Below, piece by piece: positions 45,256 through 52,915 of a DNA stretch of 64,000 bases. Within the stretch, counting starts at the first letter, position 1; each line of letters opens with the position of its first letter. Under the pieces are notes generated by a model that did not search any database, was not told the origin of the DNA, and was given only the letters and a program-made list of their open reading frames with translations. Origin of the DNA: Thermococcus sp. LS1 (GTDB taxonomy: Archaea; Methanobacteriota_B; Thermococci; Thermococcales; Thermococcaceae); contig NZ_SNUJ01000001.1 of assembly GCF_012027395.1 (NCBI RefSeq), forward strand, positions 1 to 64,000, written 5' to 3'. A program made the position numbers and the translations under genes.

Positions 45256-45708
45256 ATGGAAAAAAAGGAGAGAAAGAAGATTAGAGTCCTCGTCGGCGGA
45301 GTCTTTGACCTCCTCCACGTTGGTCACATCCACTTTTTGAGCCAGGCAAAGAGCCTTGGAGATGAGCTGGTGGTCATAGTCGCCCACGATGAGACGGTTA
45401 GAATGCAGAAGCGCCGTGAGCCGGTGAACCCCGCTGAGGACAGGGCCGAGCTTTTGAGGGCACTCAAGATGGTGGACGAGGTTTACATCGGTTCTCCAAG
45501 GACGATAGACTACGAGCTCGTCAGGAAAATAAACCCGGATATTGTTGCGATAGGGCCGGATCAGGCATTCAGCTGCGAGAGGCTGAAGGAGGAACTGAGA
45601 AAGCACGGAATAAACGCCGAGGTCATAAGGATTCCATACCTATACAAGGAGGATAGAGCAAAGACAAGCAAAATAATCCAGAGGATAGTGGAAACATACT
45701 GTGAGTGA
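45256..45708 (+). CDS. ribL: FAD synthetase (archaeal RibL)
   Basis: Archaeal FMN adenylyltransferase that makes FAD from FMN and ATP (CTP in some members). The nucleotidyltransferase signature [15 protein letters not shown] is at residues 14-28, and a C-terminal [13 protein letters not shown] segment fits the family's ISTSxI-like motif. 150 residues. Last gene of the DUF4443-pyrF-PUA-ribL run. Confidence 0.88.
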   Translation: MEKKERKKIRVLVGGVFDLLHVGHIHFLSQAKSLGDELVVIVAHDETVRMQKRREPVNPAEDRAELLRALKMVDEVYIGSPRTIDYELVRKINPDIVAIGPDQAFSCERLKEELRKHGINAEVIRIPYLYKEDRAKTSKIIQRIVETYCE

Positions 45709-45717
45709 TTCCAGCTC

Positions 45718-45737
45718 TGATTTCAGCCCTTATTTCA
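45718..45737 (-). repeat. 20-bp repeat site 1 (partition/division element)
   Basis: Plus-strand TGATTTCAGCCCTTATTTCA. It differs from site 2 at three positions and matches variant sites 3 and 4 near ftsZ2 and cdrS. It lies downstream of the RHH partner gene, in the convergent gap with ribL. Confidence 0.8.
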
Positions 45738-45768
45738 TCGCAGATTCTTCCCAACGGGAGTTGGGGCC

Positions 45769-45788
45769 TGATTCTAGCACTTATTTCA
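45769..45788 (-). repeat. 20-bp repeat site 2 (partition/division element)
   Basis: Plus-strand TGATTCTAGCACTTATTTCA, 51 bp from site 1 in the same orientation. A 6-bp stem CCCAAC-GGGA-GTTGGG (45751-45766) lies between sites 1 and 2. Confidence 0.8.
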
Positions 45789-45805
45789 CTGGTCCTGGAT
45801 TAACG

Positions 45806-46156
45806 TCAGAGTTTAAACCGTCCCATGTACTCCCTCAGGAACTCCGGGTCTTCCCTCTTGACGGCGCTCATTAGCTCGTCGAACTTCTTTTCGCCCAGGG
45901 CTAGCTTGAGATAGTAGTAGAGGTTGACTGCATCCTCCACTATGGCGCTCTGCCTCCTGCCCTCCTCTCCGTAGAGCTCAATGAGCTTCCTGTTCATGTC
46001 GAGGCTTATGTAGAGGGTCTTCTGCTTCTTCTCCTTCTTCAGGTCTTTTGATTTCAATTTGACCTTCTCCTCCAGCTTCTTTAGCCTGGAAGGCTTGGTA
46101 AGCTCGTTAACGGAACCGTCAAAAAGTCTCGGGATTTTATCCTTCGACAATCTCAA
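45806..46156 (-). CDS. RHH DNA-binding partner of ParA (SegB/ParG-like)
   Basis: The 116-residue protein has a basic, flexible N-terminal half (KLKSKDLKKEKKQ) and a ribbon-helix-helix at about residues 46-85: strand KTLYISLDMN, helix KLIELYGEEG and helix SAIVEDAVNLYYYLKL. This matches partner proteins of ParA ATPases such as ParG of plasmid TP228 and archaeal SegB. It starts 20 bp inside the parA gene. Two 20-bp repeats lie directly downstream and are candidate binding sites. Name by analogy only. Confidence 0.75.
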   Translation of the reverse strand: MRLSKDKIPRLFDGSVNELTKPSRLKKLEEKVKLKSKDLKKEKKQKTLYISLDMNRKLIELYGEEGRRQSAIVEDAVNLYYYLKLALGEKKFDELMSAVKREDPEFLREYMGRFKL

Positions 46157-46907
46157 CCACCTCTCTGGCGAGCTTTAAGAGGGCCTTTGCGGCCCGTCCG
46201 TCACCCTCAAACTCGAATATGCTCAGCCCCTGGCTCTGGGCCTTCTCAAGTGCTATGGCCTTTGGGATCGTCGTCAGAATCGGCGCATCTGGATAGGTTT
46301 CCTTCAGCTCTCTAAGGCGCATCTTGGGAACCTTAGTCTGGCGCGTGAACTTGTTGGGAACTAAACCAAGCAGCTTGAGGTTCTCGTTGGTTTCATCTCT
46401 TATCATGCGCATCAGGTTGAACATGAGCTGCATTCCGATGACACCGAAGTAGCTGAGCTCGAGCGGGATTAGAACGTAATCTGATGCCGTGAGTGAGTTA
46501 ACCAAGAAGATTCCCATGCTCGGCGGGTTGTCTATAAGCACGTAGTCGTAATCTGGCAGTATCGGGGTTAAAGCCTTTTCAAGTCTTCTCTCGCGGTTGT
46601 AGGCGTTGATTATCTCTATTTCCTTGGCCGAGAGGTTGAGGTGGCTCGGTATCAGGTGGAGGTTCTTCCTGACCTCGACGATGGTTTCTTCGACACTGCT
46701 CTCTCTCGTCATCAGCGTTCCGACATTGTTTTCCCCATATTCGAGCACATCCATGCCGATCAGGCCGAAGGTGAGATTGAACTGAGGGTCAATGTCCACG
46801 AGCAGAACGCGCTTGCCCATCGAGGCCAGTGCGTGGCCGAGGTTCATAGTGAGCGTCGTCTTTCCAACTCCACCCTTTTGGTTGGCTACGCTAATCACCA
46901 CTGCCAT
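46137..46907 (-). CDS. parA: ParA/Soj-type ATPase (SegA-like)
   Basis: 256 residues with the deviant Walker A KGGVGKTT, typical of the ParA/MinD superfamily, then DIDPQFNLTFGL and switch II IDNPPSMG. It lacks the MinD amphipathic membrane-targeting tail, so it fits a DNA-segregation ParA rather than MinD. AGGTGAT precedes ATG 46907. Third gene of cdrS-ftsZ2-parA-RHH. Its likely role is to move or position DNA (chromosome origin or another cargo) with its RHH partner. Confidence 0.9.
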   Translation of the reverse strand: MAVVISVANQKGGVGKTTLTMNLGHALASMGKRVLLVDIDPQFNLTFGLIGMDVLEYGENNVGTLMTRESSVEETIVEVRKNLHLIPSHLNLSAKEIEIINAYNRERRLEKALTPILPDYDYVLIDNPPSMGIFLVNSLTASDYVLIPLELSYFGVIGMQLMFNLMRMIRDETNENLKLLGLVPNKFTRQTKVPKMRLRELKETYPDAPILTTIPKAIALEKAQSQGLSIFEFEGDGRAAKALLKLAREVVEIVEG

Positions 46908-46940
46908 AGAATCACCTGCTCAAAGTTAAAGATGAAGAAG

Positions 46941-48191
46941 TCAGGTAAAGTCGATAAAGTCGTCGAGAACCCTCTTCGCGTAGGGTGGAAGCTCCTTTTT
47001 GTTCTTCTTGTTCCCCGAGATAACCCTCCAGATTTTGTCCGCTCCATCGCCATCCGACTTGAAGGGCTTGATCGGCTCTGGGGCTATCAGGTTCTCCTTG
47101 AATGATGAGCCCATCTGGAGGGCGTGCTCCCCGCCGAGTATGTGCGGTGATTTAACCCCGGTCATGATTACCATCGCACGAACGACTTTACCCATGTCCT
47201 CGTCTATCCTGGCGCCCCACTTTATCTCCGACTTTTCACCGAGCTTCTCGTAGACAATGTCCATAGCGGCGTTTATCTCGCCGAGGCTGACGTCCGGACC
47301 AACGGTGAAGTGAACCAGAGCCTTGTCACCGCTGCCAAACTCGACTTCGAGCATCTTGTTCTCGAGGGCGTTCTTGACGGCATCCACTGCCCTGTTGCTG
47401 GAGTCGCTCTCGCCTATTCCGATGAGGGCAGCTCCACCGTTGTGCATGACGCTGTAAACGTCGGCGAAGTCAATGTTGACCATAGAGGGCAGCTTTATGG
47501 TCTCGGTGATTCCTTTGACCATCCTTGCTATTATCTCATCCGCAAAGCGGAAGGCAGCGTTGATGGGCAGCTTCGGGACGAGCTTGAGGAGCTTGTCGTT
47601 TTCGATGATTATGACTGTGTCCGAGTAGTACATAAGGGCTTTTATGCCCGCCCTGGCCTTCTCGATCCTTATCTTACCCTCGTTCCTGAACGGGAACGTG
47701 ACGACGCTGACAACGAGCGGCTCCCTAAAGCGGCCGTTGTGCCTCGCGCGCTCCTTAATGACCTTGGCCACAACAGGAGCGGCGCCCGTACCTGTGCCGT
47801 TACCCATACCTGCGGTTATGAAGACCAAATCAGCGTCACCTATGGTCTCGGCAATCTCGTGGGCGCTCGCCTCGGCTGCGCGGTAGCCTATCTCAGGGTT
47901 CCCGCCGGAACCCTTGCCGTGGGTTATCTCCCTACCAAGGAGGAGCTTCTTATGAGCCTTCGTCCTAGCAAGGTGCTGAGCATCGGTGTTCATGGCTATC
48001 AGCTCAGCACCCTGGACACCAAGTTCGTAGAGCCTGGTTATGGTGTTGTTTCCAGAACCGCCAACGCCGACTATTACAATCCTTATCAGGTCGTCTAAAT
48101 TCTCTTCTGAAAACCCATCGAGCTTTGCCGTCTTCGGCTCGTCGTCCAAATCGAGTTTAATTCCGGCCTGTTCTAAGAGCTTAAATACCAT
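46941..48191 (-). CDS. ftsZ2: Cell-division tubulin homolog FtsZ2
   Basis: 416 residues. GTP-binding tubulin signature [12 protein letters not shown] at residues 129-140 and the T7 loop [11 protein letters not shown] that activates GTP hydrolysis in the next subunit. It polymerises at midcell; in haloarchaea FtsZ2 drives constriction and is regulated by CdrS. Assignment to FtsZ2 rather than FtsZ1 rests on the adjacent cdrS. ATG 48191 has GGGGGTTGG upstream. A TATA element (ACGTTAAAATC on minus, about 48230-48242) lies near repeat site 3. Confidence 0.92.
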   Translation of the reverse strand: MVFKLLEQAGIKLDLDDEPKTAKLDGFSEENLDDLIRIVIVGVGGSGNNTITRLYELGVQGAELIAMNTDAQHLARTKAHKKLLLGREITHGKGSGGNPEIGYRAAEASAHEIAETIGDADLVFITAGMGNGTGTGAAPVVAKVIKERARHNGRFREPLVVSVVTFPFRNEGKIRIEKARAGIKALMYYSDTVIIIENDKLLKLVPKLPINAAFRFADEIIARMVKGITETIKLPSMVNIDFADVYSVMHNGGAALIGIGESDSSNRAVDAVKNALENKMLEVEFGSGDKALVHFTVGPDVSLGEINAAMDIVYEKLGEKSEIKWGARIDEDMGKVVRAMVIMTGVKSPHILGGEHALQMGSSFKENLIAPEPIKPFKSDGDGADKIWRVISGNKKNKKELPPYAKRVLDDFIDFT

Positions 48192-48243
48192 TGGCCCCAA
48201 CCCCCTCAGTCCATCAGATATTAGAGGATAGTGATTTTAACGT

Positions 48244-48264
48244 TGATTTTAGCGGCTTATTTCA
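48244..48264 (-). promoter_or_regulatory. Repeat site 3, upstream of the ftsZ2 promoter
   Basis: Plus-strand TGATTTTAGC followed by GGCTTATTTCA, one base longer than sites 1 and 2. It abuts the likely ftsZ2 TATA and contains the cdrS stop codon. It may be an operator for an RHH protein. Confidence 0.6.
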
Positions 48265-48448
48265 TGATGTAGTCGGGCGTTGAGCGTTCCTCAGTCTCAA
48301 ACTGATAGAGTTCCTTCTTCAGGAGCTCGCGAATGGCTTCTCTGATGATCTCACTTCTGTTGGGATAGACGCCCTTCCTAACGAGTTGATCCATGGCGTT
48401 AATCAGTCCCTGAGGGAGCTGTACACTGATGATACGCATCTTGCTCAT
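48257..48448 (-). CDS. cdrS: RHH cell-division regulator CdrS
   Basis: A 63-residue ribbon-helix-helix protein: strand MRIISVQLP, helix INAMDQLVRKG, and helix SEIIREAIRELLKKEL with a short acidic tail. In haloarchaea CdrS lies next to ftsZ2 and controls its transcription; the same adjacency here supports the call. It likely binds DNA as a dimer, possibly at repeat sites 3 and 4. Four bases of leader-proximal sequence GGGTGGTGCAGCA precede ATG 48448. The gene precedes ftsZ2 by 65 bp. Confidence 0.85.
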   Translation of the reverse strand: MSKMRIISVQLPQGLINAMDQLVRKGVYPNRSEIIREAIRELLKKELYQFETEERSTPDYIMK

Positions 48449-48476
48449 TGCTGCACCACCCAGTCCAGTAAGCCGC

Positions 48477-48499
48477 TGAAATAAGTAGTGCTTTAATTA
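48477..48499 (+). promoter_or_regulatory. Repeat site 4 at the cdrS promoter
   Basis: TGAAATAAG (48477-48485) and then TAGTGCTTTAATTA: the inverted-orientation form of the element with about three extra bases. It overlaps the predicted transcription start of cdrS (minus-strand TATA AAAGTATTTAACT, 48498-48510). A protein bound here would block initiation. Confidence 0.55.
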
Positions 48500-48657
48500 G
48501 TTAAATACTTTGCGCTTGCTTAATATTACTAGCATATGATGATTTTCAAAAAATTTTTAGAAAAATTCAAAAAAGCAAAAAATACCTCAACTCAAGGAAG
48601 ATTGGAGGGGAGAAAGGGTTTTAACGTCAGAGATTTCAGCTAACTCTGGGTGGCTCG

Positions 48658-49065
48658 ATGAGAAAAATACTAGAGAACCTTCACATCGCAAAGGTCCATG
48701 TAGACAATGCCGAGGAGCTCATCCCGAAGCTGGGTGGGAACTTTCAGATAGTGAACGTTGAATGCTGGGAGGCAGCGGCATTTGCAGCACTCTTAGCCCT
48801 TCGTTCCTTTGAGAGGAAAACCAACCATGCGAGAACCGTGGGCGGCGAACTGCTTCTCCGTCTCGCCGGGACACTTCAGATAAAAGATGCAATAGCCCAA
48901 CACGGAATAAGAAACGGAGAGAACTACCTGGTCGTCTTTGGAAGCCGTGAGAGAGCGGAATCGATACTTCAGGAACTCGGCCTCAAGGAGCTACCAATGA
49001 ACGACTGTGATAAGGAAAAAGTGAAAACTTTTTTTGAAAAGGCTGCCCTCGTTGAAGTTTTATAG
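48658..49065 (+). CDS. cgi121: KEOPS complex subunit Cgi121
   Basis: KEOPS makes N6-threonylcarbamoyladenosine at position 37 of tRNAs. Cgi121 binds the tRNA 3' CCA tail and the Bud32 kinase. The family pattern NVECWEAAAFAALLALRSFERKTNHA (residues 33-58) with LLLRLAGTLQIKDAI is present. 135 residues. A TATA-like GGGTTTTAACG (48617-48627) precedes it. Confidence 0.87.
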   Translation: MRKILENLHIAKVHVDNAEELIPKLGGNFQIVNVECWEAAAFAALLALRSFERKTNHARTVGGELLLRLAGTLQIKDAIAQHGIRNGENYLVVFGSRERAESILQELGLKELPMNDCDKEKVKTFFEKAALVEVL

Positions 49066-49150
49066 GCGTTAGATGCCCATTTCTGTACTTCCTTGAGGAT
49101 AGGTTTATAAAATCCCTTCCTCATTTTCGGACTGCTTGAGGTGATGCTCA

Positions 49151-50329
49151 ATGAGATATAAAAAGCGCAAGTACTTCCTTGCAGGGCGTATAAACCTCAT
49201 CCAGCGCTCAAAGATTAGGGAACTTTTTGAGAAAGCCAGAAAAATGGAGGGCGTCATTTCCCTTGGAATAGGTGAGCCCGACTTCGACACGCCCGATGTC
49301 GTTAAGGATGCCGCGAAAAGGGCTATTGACGAAGGCTACACCCATTACACGCCCAACGCAGGTATTCCCGAGTTCAGGGAGGCGATAGCCGAGTACTACA
49401 AGACCCACTACAAGGTGGACGTTTCTCCCAACGATATAATCGTCACTGCTGGCGCTTATGAGGCAACTTATCTCGCCTTCCAGACGCTCCTTGAGGAGGA
49501 TGACGACGTTATAATCCCCGACCCTGCTTTTGTCTGCTATGTTGAAGATGCCAAGATAGCCGAGGCGGGAATAATAAGGATTCCCCTCCGTGAGGAGAAC
49601 GAGTTCCAGATTGACCCCGATGAACTAGTCGAGGCTATAACCAAGCGCACCAGGATGCTCGTTCTCAACTACCCTAACAACCCCACGGGTGCAATCCTCA
49701 AGAAGAAAACTGTGAAAGCCATAGCGGACATAGCTGAGGACTACAACCTCTACATCCTCAGCGACGAACCCTACGAGCACTTCCTCTACGAGGGGGCCAA
49801 ACACTACCCCATGATCAAGTACGCCCCTGACAATACAATCCTCGCGAACAGCTTCTCGAAGACCTTCGCCATGACCGGCTGGCGTTTGGGCTTCGCCATA
49901 GCGCCGACCCAAGTAATCAGGGATATGATAAAGCTCCACGCCTATGTCGTTGGCAACGTTACCTCCTTCGTTCAGATAGCGGGAATAACGGCCCTGAGAG
50001 ACAAGCGCAGCTGGGAAGCCGTTGAAAGGATGCGCCAGACCTACGCTGAAAGGAGAAGGCTCGTTCTTAAGTACCTCAACAAGATGCCCCACATAACGCC
50101 GTTCAGACCGAAGGGCGCCTTCTATGTCTGGGCCAAAATTGACTCAGAGCTCGACATGAGCAGTGAGGATTTCGCCGAGTGGCTGCTCGAGAACGCGAGG
50201 GTTGTCGTTATTCCAGGAACCGCCTTCGGCAAGGCCGGTGAGGGATGGATAAGGATAAGCTACGCCACCAAGAAGAGCCAGCTCATCGAGGCTATGGAGA
50301 GAATGAATGAGGCACTATCAAAGCTCTAA
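49151..50329 (+). CDS. Class I aminotransferase (aspartate/aromatic type)
   Basis: 392 residues, PLP-dependent. Motifs: YPNNPTGA, the PLP Lys in NSFSKTFAMTGWRLG, and the substrate Arg in GEGWIRISYA. Thermococcales members of this subgroup act on aspartate, aromatic amino acids or 2-aminoadipate, so the substrate is open. GAGGTGATG precedes ATG 49151. The downstream Gdt1-like gene begins 13 bp after the stop. Confidence 0.87.
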   Translation: MRYKKRKYFLAGRINLIQRSKIRELFEKARKMEGVISLGIGEPDFDTPDVVKDAAKRAIDEGYTHYTPNAGIPEFREAIAEYYKTHYKVDVSPNDIIVTAGAYEATYLAFQTLLEEDDDVIIPDPAFVCYVEDAKIAEAGIIRIPLREENEFQIDPDELVEAITKRTRMLVLNYPNNPTGAILKKKTVKAIADIAEDYNLYILSDEPYEHFLYEGAKHYPMIKYAPDNTILANSFSKTFAMTGWRLGFAIAPTQVIRDMIKLHAYVVGNVTSFVQIAGITALRDKRSWEAVERMRQTYAERRRLVLKYLNKMPHITPFRPKGAFYVWAKIDSELDMSSEDFAEWLLENARVVVIPGTAFGKAGEGWIRISYATKKSQLIEAMERMNEALSKL

Positions 50330-50342
50330 CGGTGAACAAGAC

Positions 50343-50606
50343 ATGGATGGTATCCTCGCCATCTTCATTGCAATATTTCTTGCCGAGCTAGGAGATAAAA
50401 CCCAGCTCGCAACGATAGCCTTTGCTTCCAAATACGGCTGGAAGACAGCCTTCGTTGGAGCGATCTTGGGCCTGGCGGCGGTAAATCTTATCGGTGCATT
50501 TCTGGGAGACAAACTCGGCGACGTACTGCCCCTGGACGTTGTTCACAAGCTTGCTGGAGGACTTTTCATTATTTTCGGCGTGCTGATGATACTCGGAAAG
50601 CTTTAG
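50343..50606 (+). CDS. Gdt1/TMEM165-like (UPF0016) membrane protein, half-size
   Basis: 87 residues with three membrane helices and one copy of the family cation motif ELGDKTQLA. Full-length Gdt1 proteins have two such halves and carry Ca or Mn; short prokaryotic forms are thought to dimerise. ATG 50343 has CGGTGA upstream. It lies between the aminotransferase and MFS genes. Confidence 0.82.
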   Translation: MDGILAIFIAIFLAELGDKTQLATIAFASKYGWKTAFVGAILGLAAVNLIGAFLGDKLGDVLPLDVVHKLAGGLFIIFGVLMILGKL

Positions 50607-50618
50607 GGAGGAGATATC

Positions 50619-51824
50619 ATGGACAAGCGGTGGAGGTCAGTCCTGCTTGATACACTGGTTATGACTGCCGGTTTTGGAACTCTCACCATGATGGCCGTTG
50701 CGAAGCCCGATGTCATGGCGCACTTCGGAATTGACAGCGCCGCCTACGAGTGGCAACATATCGCTTATGTTTTCGGTCTCTTCATAGCCTTCCTTCTCGG
50801 CCATACTAAAATCTACGAGGGCAGCTTTAAGAGAAGCGTCGCCATAGCACTGAGCTGGGCGGCTGTTGCTCAGGCTTTAATCCCCCTCGCTCCCAACTGG
50901 CAGACCGTTGTCTTCCTGAGGTTCATTCAGGGATTCGTCGTCACGCTCGTTCCGCTCTTCAGCACCCAGATAGCCCACTTCTTCGTGGCTGAAAGGCCCT
51001 TCGCCAAGGGCATAATTCTCTCGGGCATTTTCTGGGGCGGCGTGTTCGGAAGCATAAGCGCCAAGTACGCTGTTGAGGCCTTCGGCTGGAAAGGCGGCTT
51101 CTGGAGCACCGTCGTTATCATGTACGCGGTTCTCGCTATCTGGTGGCTCTTCATAGAGGACTTCGAAATAATCCACATGAGTGAGGCCAGCGCAAAGATC
51201 AACGTCTGGAAAATGCCATTCACCTGGATCCTTGGCCTGACTTTCTTCCCAGCTCTGTGGATAATCTTCACCATCGTCGGCTTTTCCGCCTCGCTCGGCT
51301 ATGAGATTGGCTGGACTAAGGAGCATGTGGCAACCCTCAGCACCAGCCTGAACATATCGAAGGCTCTCTGGAGCATAGGCATGGGCTACGTCGGCTACCT
51401 GCTCTCAAGGAAGAACCCGACAGCCAGAGGACTCTTCAAGGCCATTGTCCAGGTCATGATATTCTCCTACGCGATTGCGTTCATCGGACTCGTCATATAC
51501 GCCAAGGCAATGCTAGCTGGCAACTACACGATGGCGCTCGCTTCAGTCGTCCTCATTGGCGCCCTCCAGGGAACGGGACCGGCGTTCTGGACCAGCGCTC
51601 CAGCCACCTACCCAAAGAGCATCTTCCCCAAGGCCAGCTTTGCCCTTGGACTCATCTCCAACTCTGCCAACATCATAGCCCCGGGCCTTACTGATGCGCT
51701 GGCAAGGCAGAGTACTGCCCTCGCCCTCGGGGAGCTGGCGATAATGCCCCTCCTCGGAATCCTGACGCTGGTGATTGTTTCGAGGATGAAACTCCCCGTG
51801 GAGGAACTCGGCGATGAGGTCTAA
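50619..51824 (+). CDS. MFS transporter
   Basis: 401 residues with about twelve hydrophobic helices and the short loop between helices 2 and 3 (LLGHTKIYEGSF) where the MFS motif normally lies. Helix 5 region LSGIFWGGVFGSI is Gly-rich as in drug/metabolite carriers. The substrate is unknown. GGGAGGAGATATC precedes ATG 50619. The 3' end overlaps the next gene by 11 bp, giving a Gdt1-MFS-membrane-protein operon. Confidence 0.83.
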   Translation: MDKRWRSVLLDTLVMTAGFGTLTMMAVAKPDVMAHFGIDSAAYEWQHIAYVFGLFIAFLLGHTKIYEGSFKRSVAIALSWAAVAQALIPLAPNWQTVVFLRFIQGFVVTLVPLFSTQIAHFFVAERPFAKGIILSGIFWGGVFGSISAKYAVEAFGWKGGFWSTVVIMYAVLAIWWLFIEDFEIIHMSEASAKINVWKMPFTWILGLTFFPALWIIFTIVGFSASLGYEIGWTKEHVATLSTSLNISKALWSIGMGYVGYLLSRKNPTARGLFKAIVQVMIFSYAIAFIGLVIYAKAMLAGNYTMALASVVLIGALQGTGPAFWTSAPATYPKSIFPKASFALGLISNSANIIAPGLTDALARQSTALALGELAIMPLLGILTLVIVSRMKLPVEELGDEV

Positions 51825-52140
51825 GCCCATCGTCATTTCCTTCTTTCTGCTTTTGGCGGCTTACTTCTACGGAATGGCAGCGATAAGCTTCGGAGATAGA
51901 TACACCTTCTGGGGCTTTATCGTAATAGCGACGATCCATCTCCTATTCGCCTATGGAATCAAAACCAGCCACGACCTTATAATTGACATCTCCCCTCACA
52001 TAGCTCTTCTTGACTTTCTCTTCGGCCTGCTGTGGGTTCTCATCGGCCTTTCAATTCCAGCGGTAAGCTTAACGCTATTTTCAGCACTGGCGCTTTTCAT
52101 ACTGCTGGATGAGGAAGTCAAAATGGAGCTGAAGAGCTGA
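51814..52140 (+). CDS. Small integral membrane protein (108 aa, about three helices)
   Basis: I do not recognise this gene. Hydrophobic stretches at residues about 5-25, 31-49 and 66-97 indicate three or four membrane helices, followed by a short acidic-basic tail. It overlaps the MFS gene, suggesting a partner or coupled expression. Function unknown. Confidence 0.65.
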   Translation: MRSKPIVISFFLLLAAYFYGMAAISFGDRYTFWGFIVIATIHLLFAYGIKTSHDLIIDISPHIALLDFLFGLLWVLIGLSIPAVSLTLFSALALFILLDEEVKMELKS

Positions 52141-52300
52141 ACAACACTTTGTCTGTGCATCCTGAGACTGTCGTTTCAGTCCCCCGGCTCTGCCGAAGGA
52201 AGTTTGATTAAAGAGTTAACTTCTCACTAAACTGGCTGGCACGCTTTCACGTCTTATCAAACTCGCGAGTTTAACACAGGTTTAACTCAAAAGCCAGCGA

Positions 52301-52438
52301 ATGAAGAGTCCTGCGAAGTTAGTATGTGAAGAAAAATACACGAACCCAATCAAATCCTCCAGCAAAGCAGACTTCACCTTAAATCGTTGGAATGAGTTTG
52401 CATGTCTTTTTCAAAAACAGCAATTTCCATGGGTTTAA
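52301..52438 (+). CDS. Possible 45-residue ORF in the gap
   Basis: MKSPAKLVCEEKYTNPIKSS and onward to CLFQKQQFPWV with no internal stop. No good ribosome binding site precedes ATG 52301. The KLV...TNP core also appears in a stop-interrupted copy near 26880-26910. It may be a decayed or repeated noncoding element rather than a gene. Low support. Confidence 0.2.
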   Translation: MKSPAKLVCEEKYTNPIKSSSKADFTLNRWNEFACLFQKQQFPWV

Positions 52439-52590
52439 CTTGAAAACCTGTGAATTGAAATGTTTCACTCTCCTCTTAACGCCCGAAGGGTGTTATTCCT
52501 GCAGCGAAACGCTATAAAACTGGCAAAATGTGAAGTAAACCACTCAAAAACTACCAGTTTGAGAAGACATGCGAGCCTTGATCAAACTCA

Positions 52591-52630
52591 ACGGGACGAT
52601 AGTCCCGTGCGTTGAAGCTTCGCTTCAACG
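52591..52630. repeat. Two tandem hairpins downstream of tRNA-Gly
   Basis: ACGGGAC-GATA-GTCCCGT (52591-52608) and CGTTGAAGC-TTC-GCTTCAACG (52610-52630). They lie 27-66 bp past the 3' end of tRNA-Gly on its strand. They could end or protect the tRNA transcript, or belong to another RNA. Confidence 0.6.
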
Positions 52631-52656
52631 TCGCGCAGGCGAAGTTTGTTAGAATG

Positions 52657-52734
52657 TGGTGCGGTGGCCGGGATTTGAACCCGGGTCACCGGCTTGGAAG
52701 GCCGGTGTCCTAGACCAGGCTAGACTACCACCGC
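52657..52734 (-). tRNA. tRNA-Gly (UCC)
   Basis: The minus-strand cloverleaf has acceptor GCGGTGG/CCACCGC, an anticodon loop CTTCCAA flanked by CCGGC/GCCGG (anticodon TCC), TpsiC GGTTCAAATCC, and an encoded CCA. 78 nt. It lies 12 bp after tRNA-Phe and is probably transcribed from the same promoter. Confidence 0.95.
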
Positions 52735-52746
52735 ATTGAGAGAAAG

Positions 52747-52823
52747 TGGTGGGGCGAGGGGGATTTGAACCCCCGACACCCGGATCTTCAGTCCGGCGCT
52801 CTCCCAGGCTGAGCTACCGCCCC
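52747..52823 (-). tRNA. tRNA-Phe (GAA)
   Basis: Minus-strand cloverleaf with acceptor GGGGCGG, D-arm GCTCAGCCTGGGAGAGC, anticodon loop CTGAAGA (anticodon GAA), TpsiC GGTTCAAATCC and encoded CCA. A TATA box TTTATAAAT at 52851-52860 predicts a start a few bases before it. Confidence 0.95.
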
Positions 52824-52850
52824 ATGCCCAATGGATAGGGTAGAGAGCGT

Positions 52851-52860
52851 ATTTATAAAT
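52851..52860 (-). promoter_or_regulatory. TATA box of the tRNA-Phe/tRNA-Gly unit
   Basis: ATTTATAAAT centred at 52855, about 32 nt upstream of the tRNA-Phe 5' end on the minus strand. Confidence 0.75.
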
Positions 52861-52915
52861 CTTGCGGTGGTGTGGCCAGAGGTCTTTCAAAACCTAAAGA
52901 AATGGAAAGAAACAG

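Larger units (their letters stand above)
52141..52656. other. 516-bp gap with a short ORF, palindrome and tandem hairpins
   Basis: Unusual for this dense genome. It holds the perfect palindrome AAACTCGCGAGTTT (52259-52272), a 45-codon ORF (52301-52438), an imperfect direct repeat starting GGTTTAACT (about 52279 and 52432), a TATA-like GCTATAAAACTGG near 52510 and two hairpins (52591-52630). Part resembles the gap upstream of the histone gene. I cannot assign a function. Confidence 0.5.
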
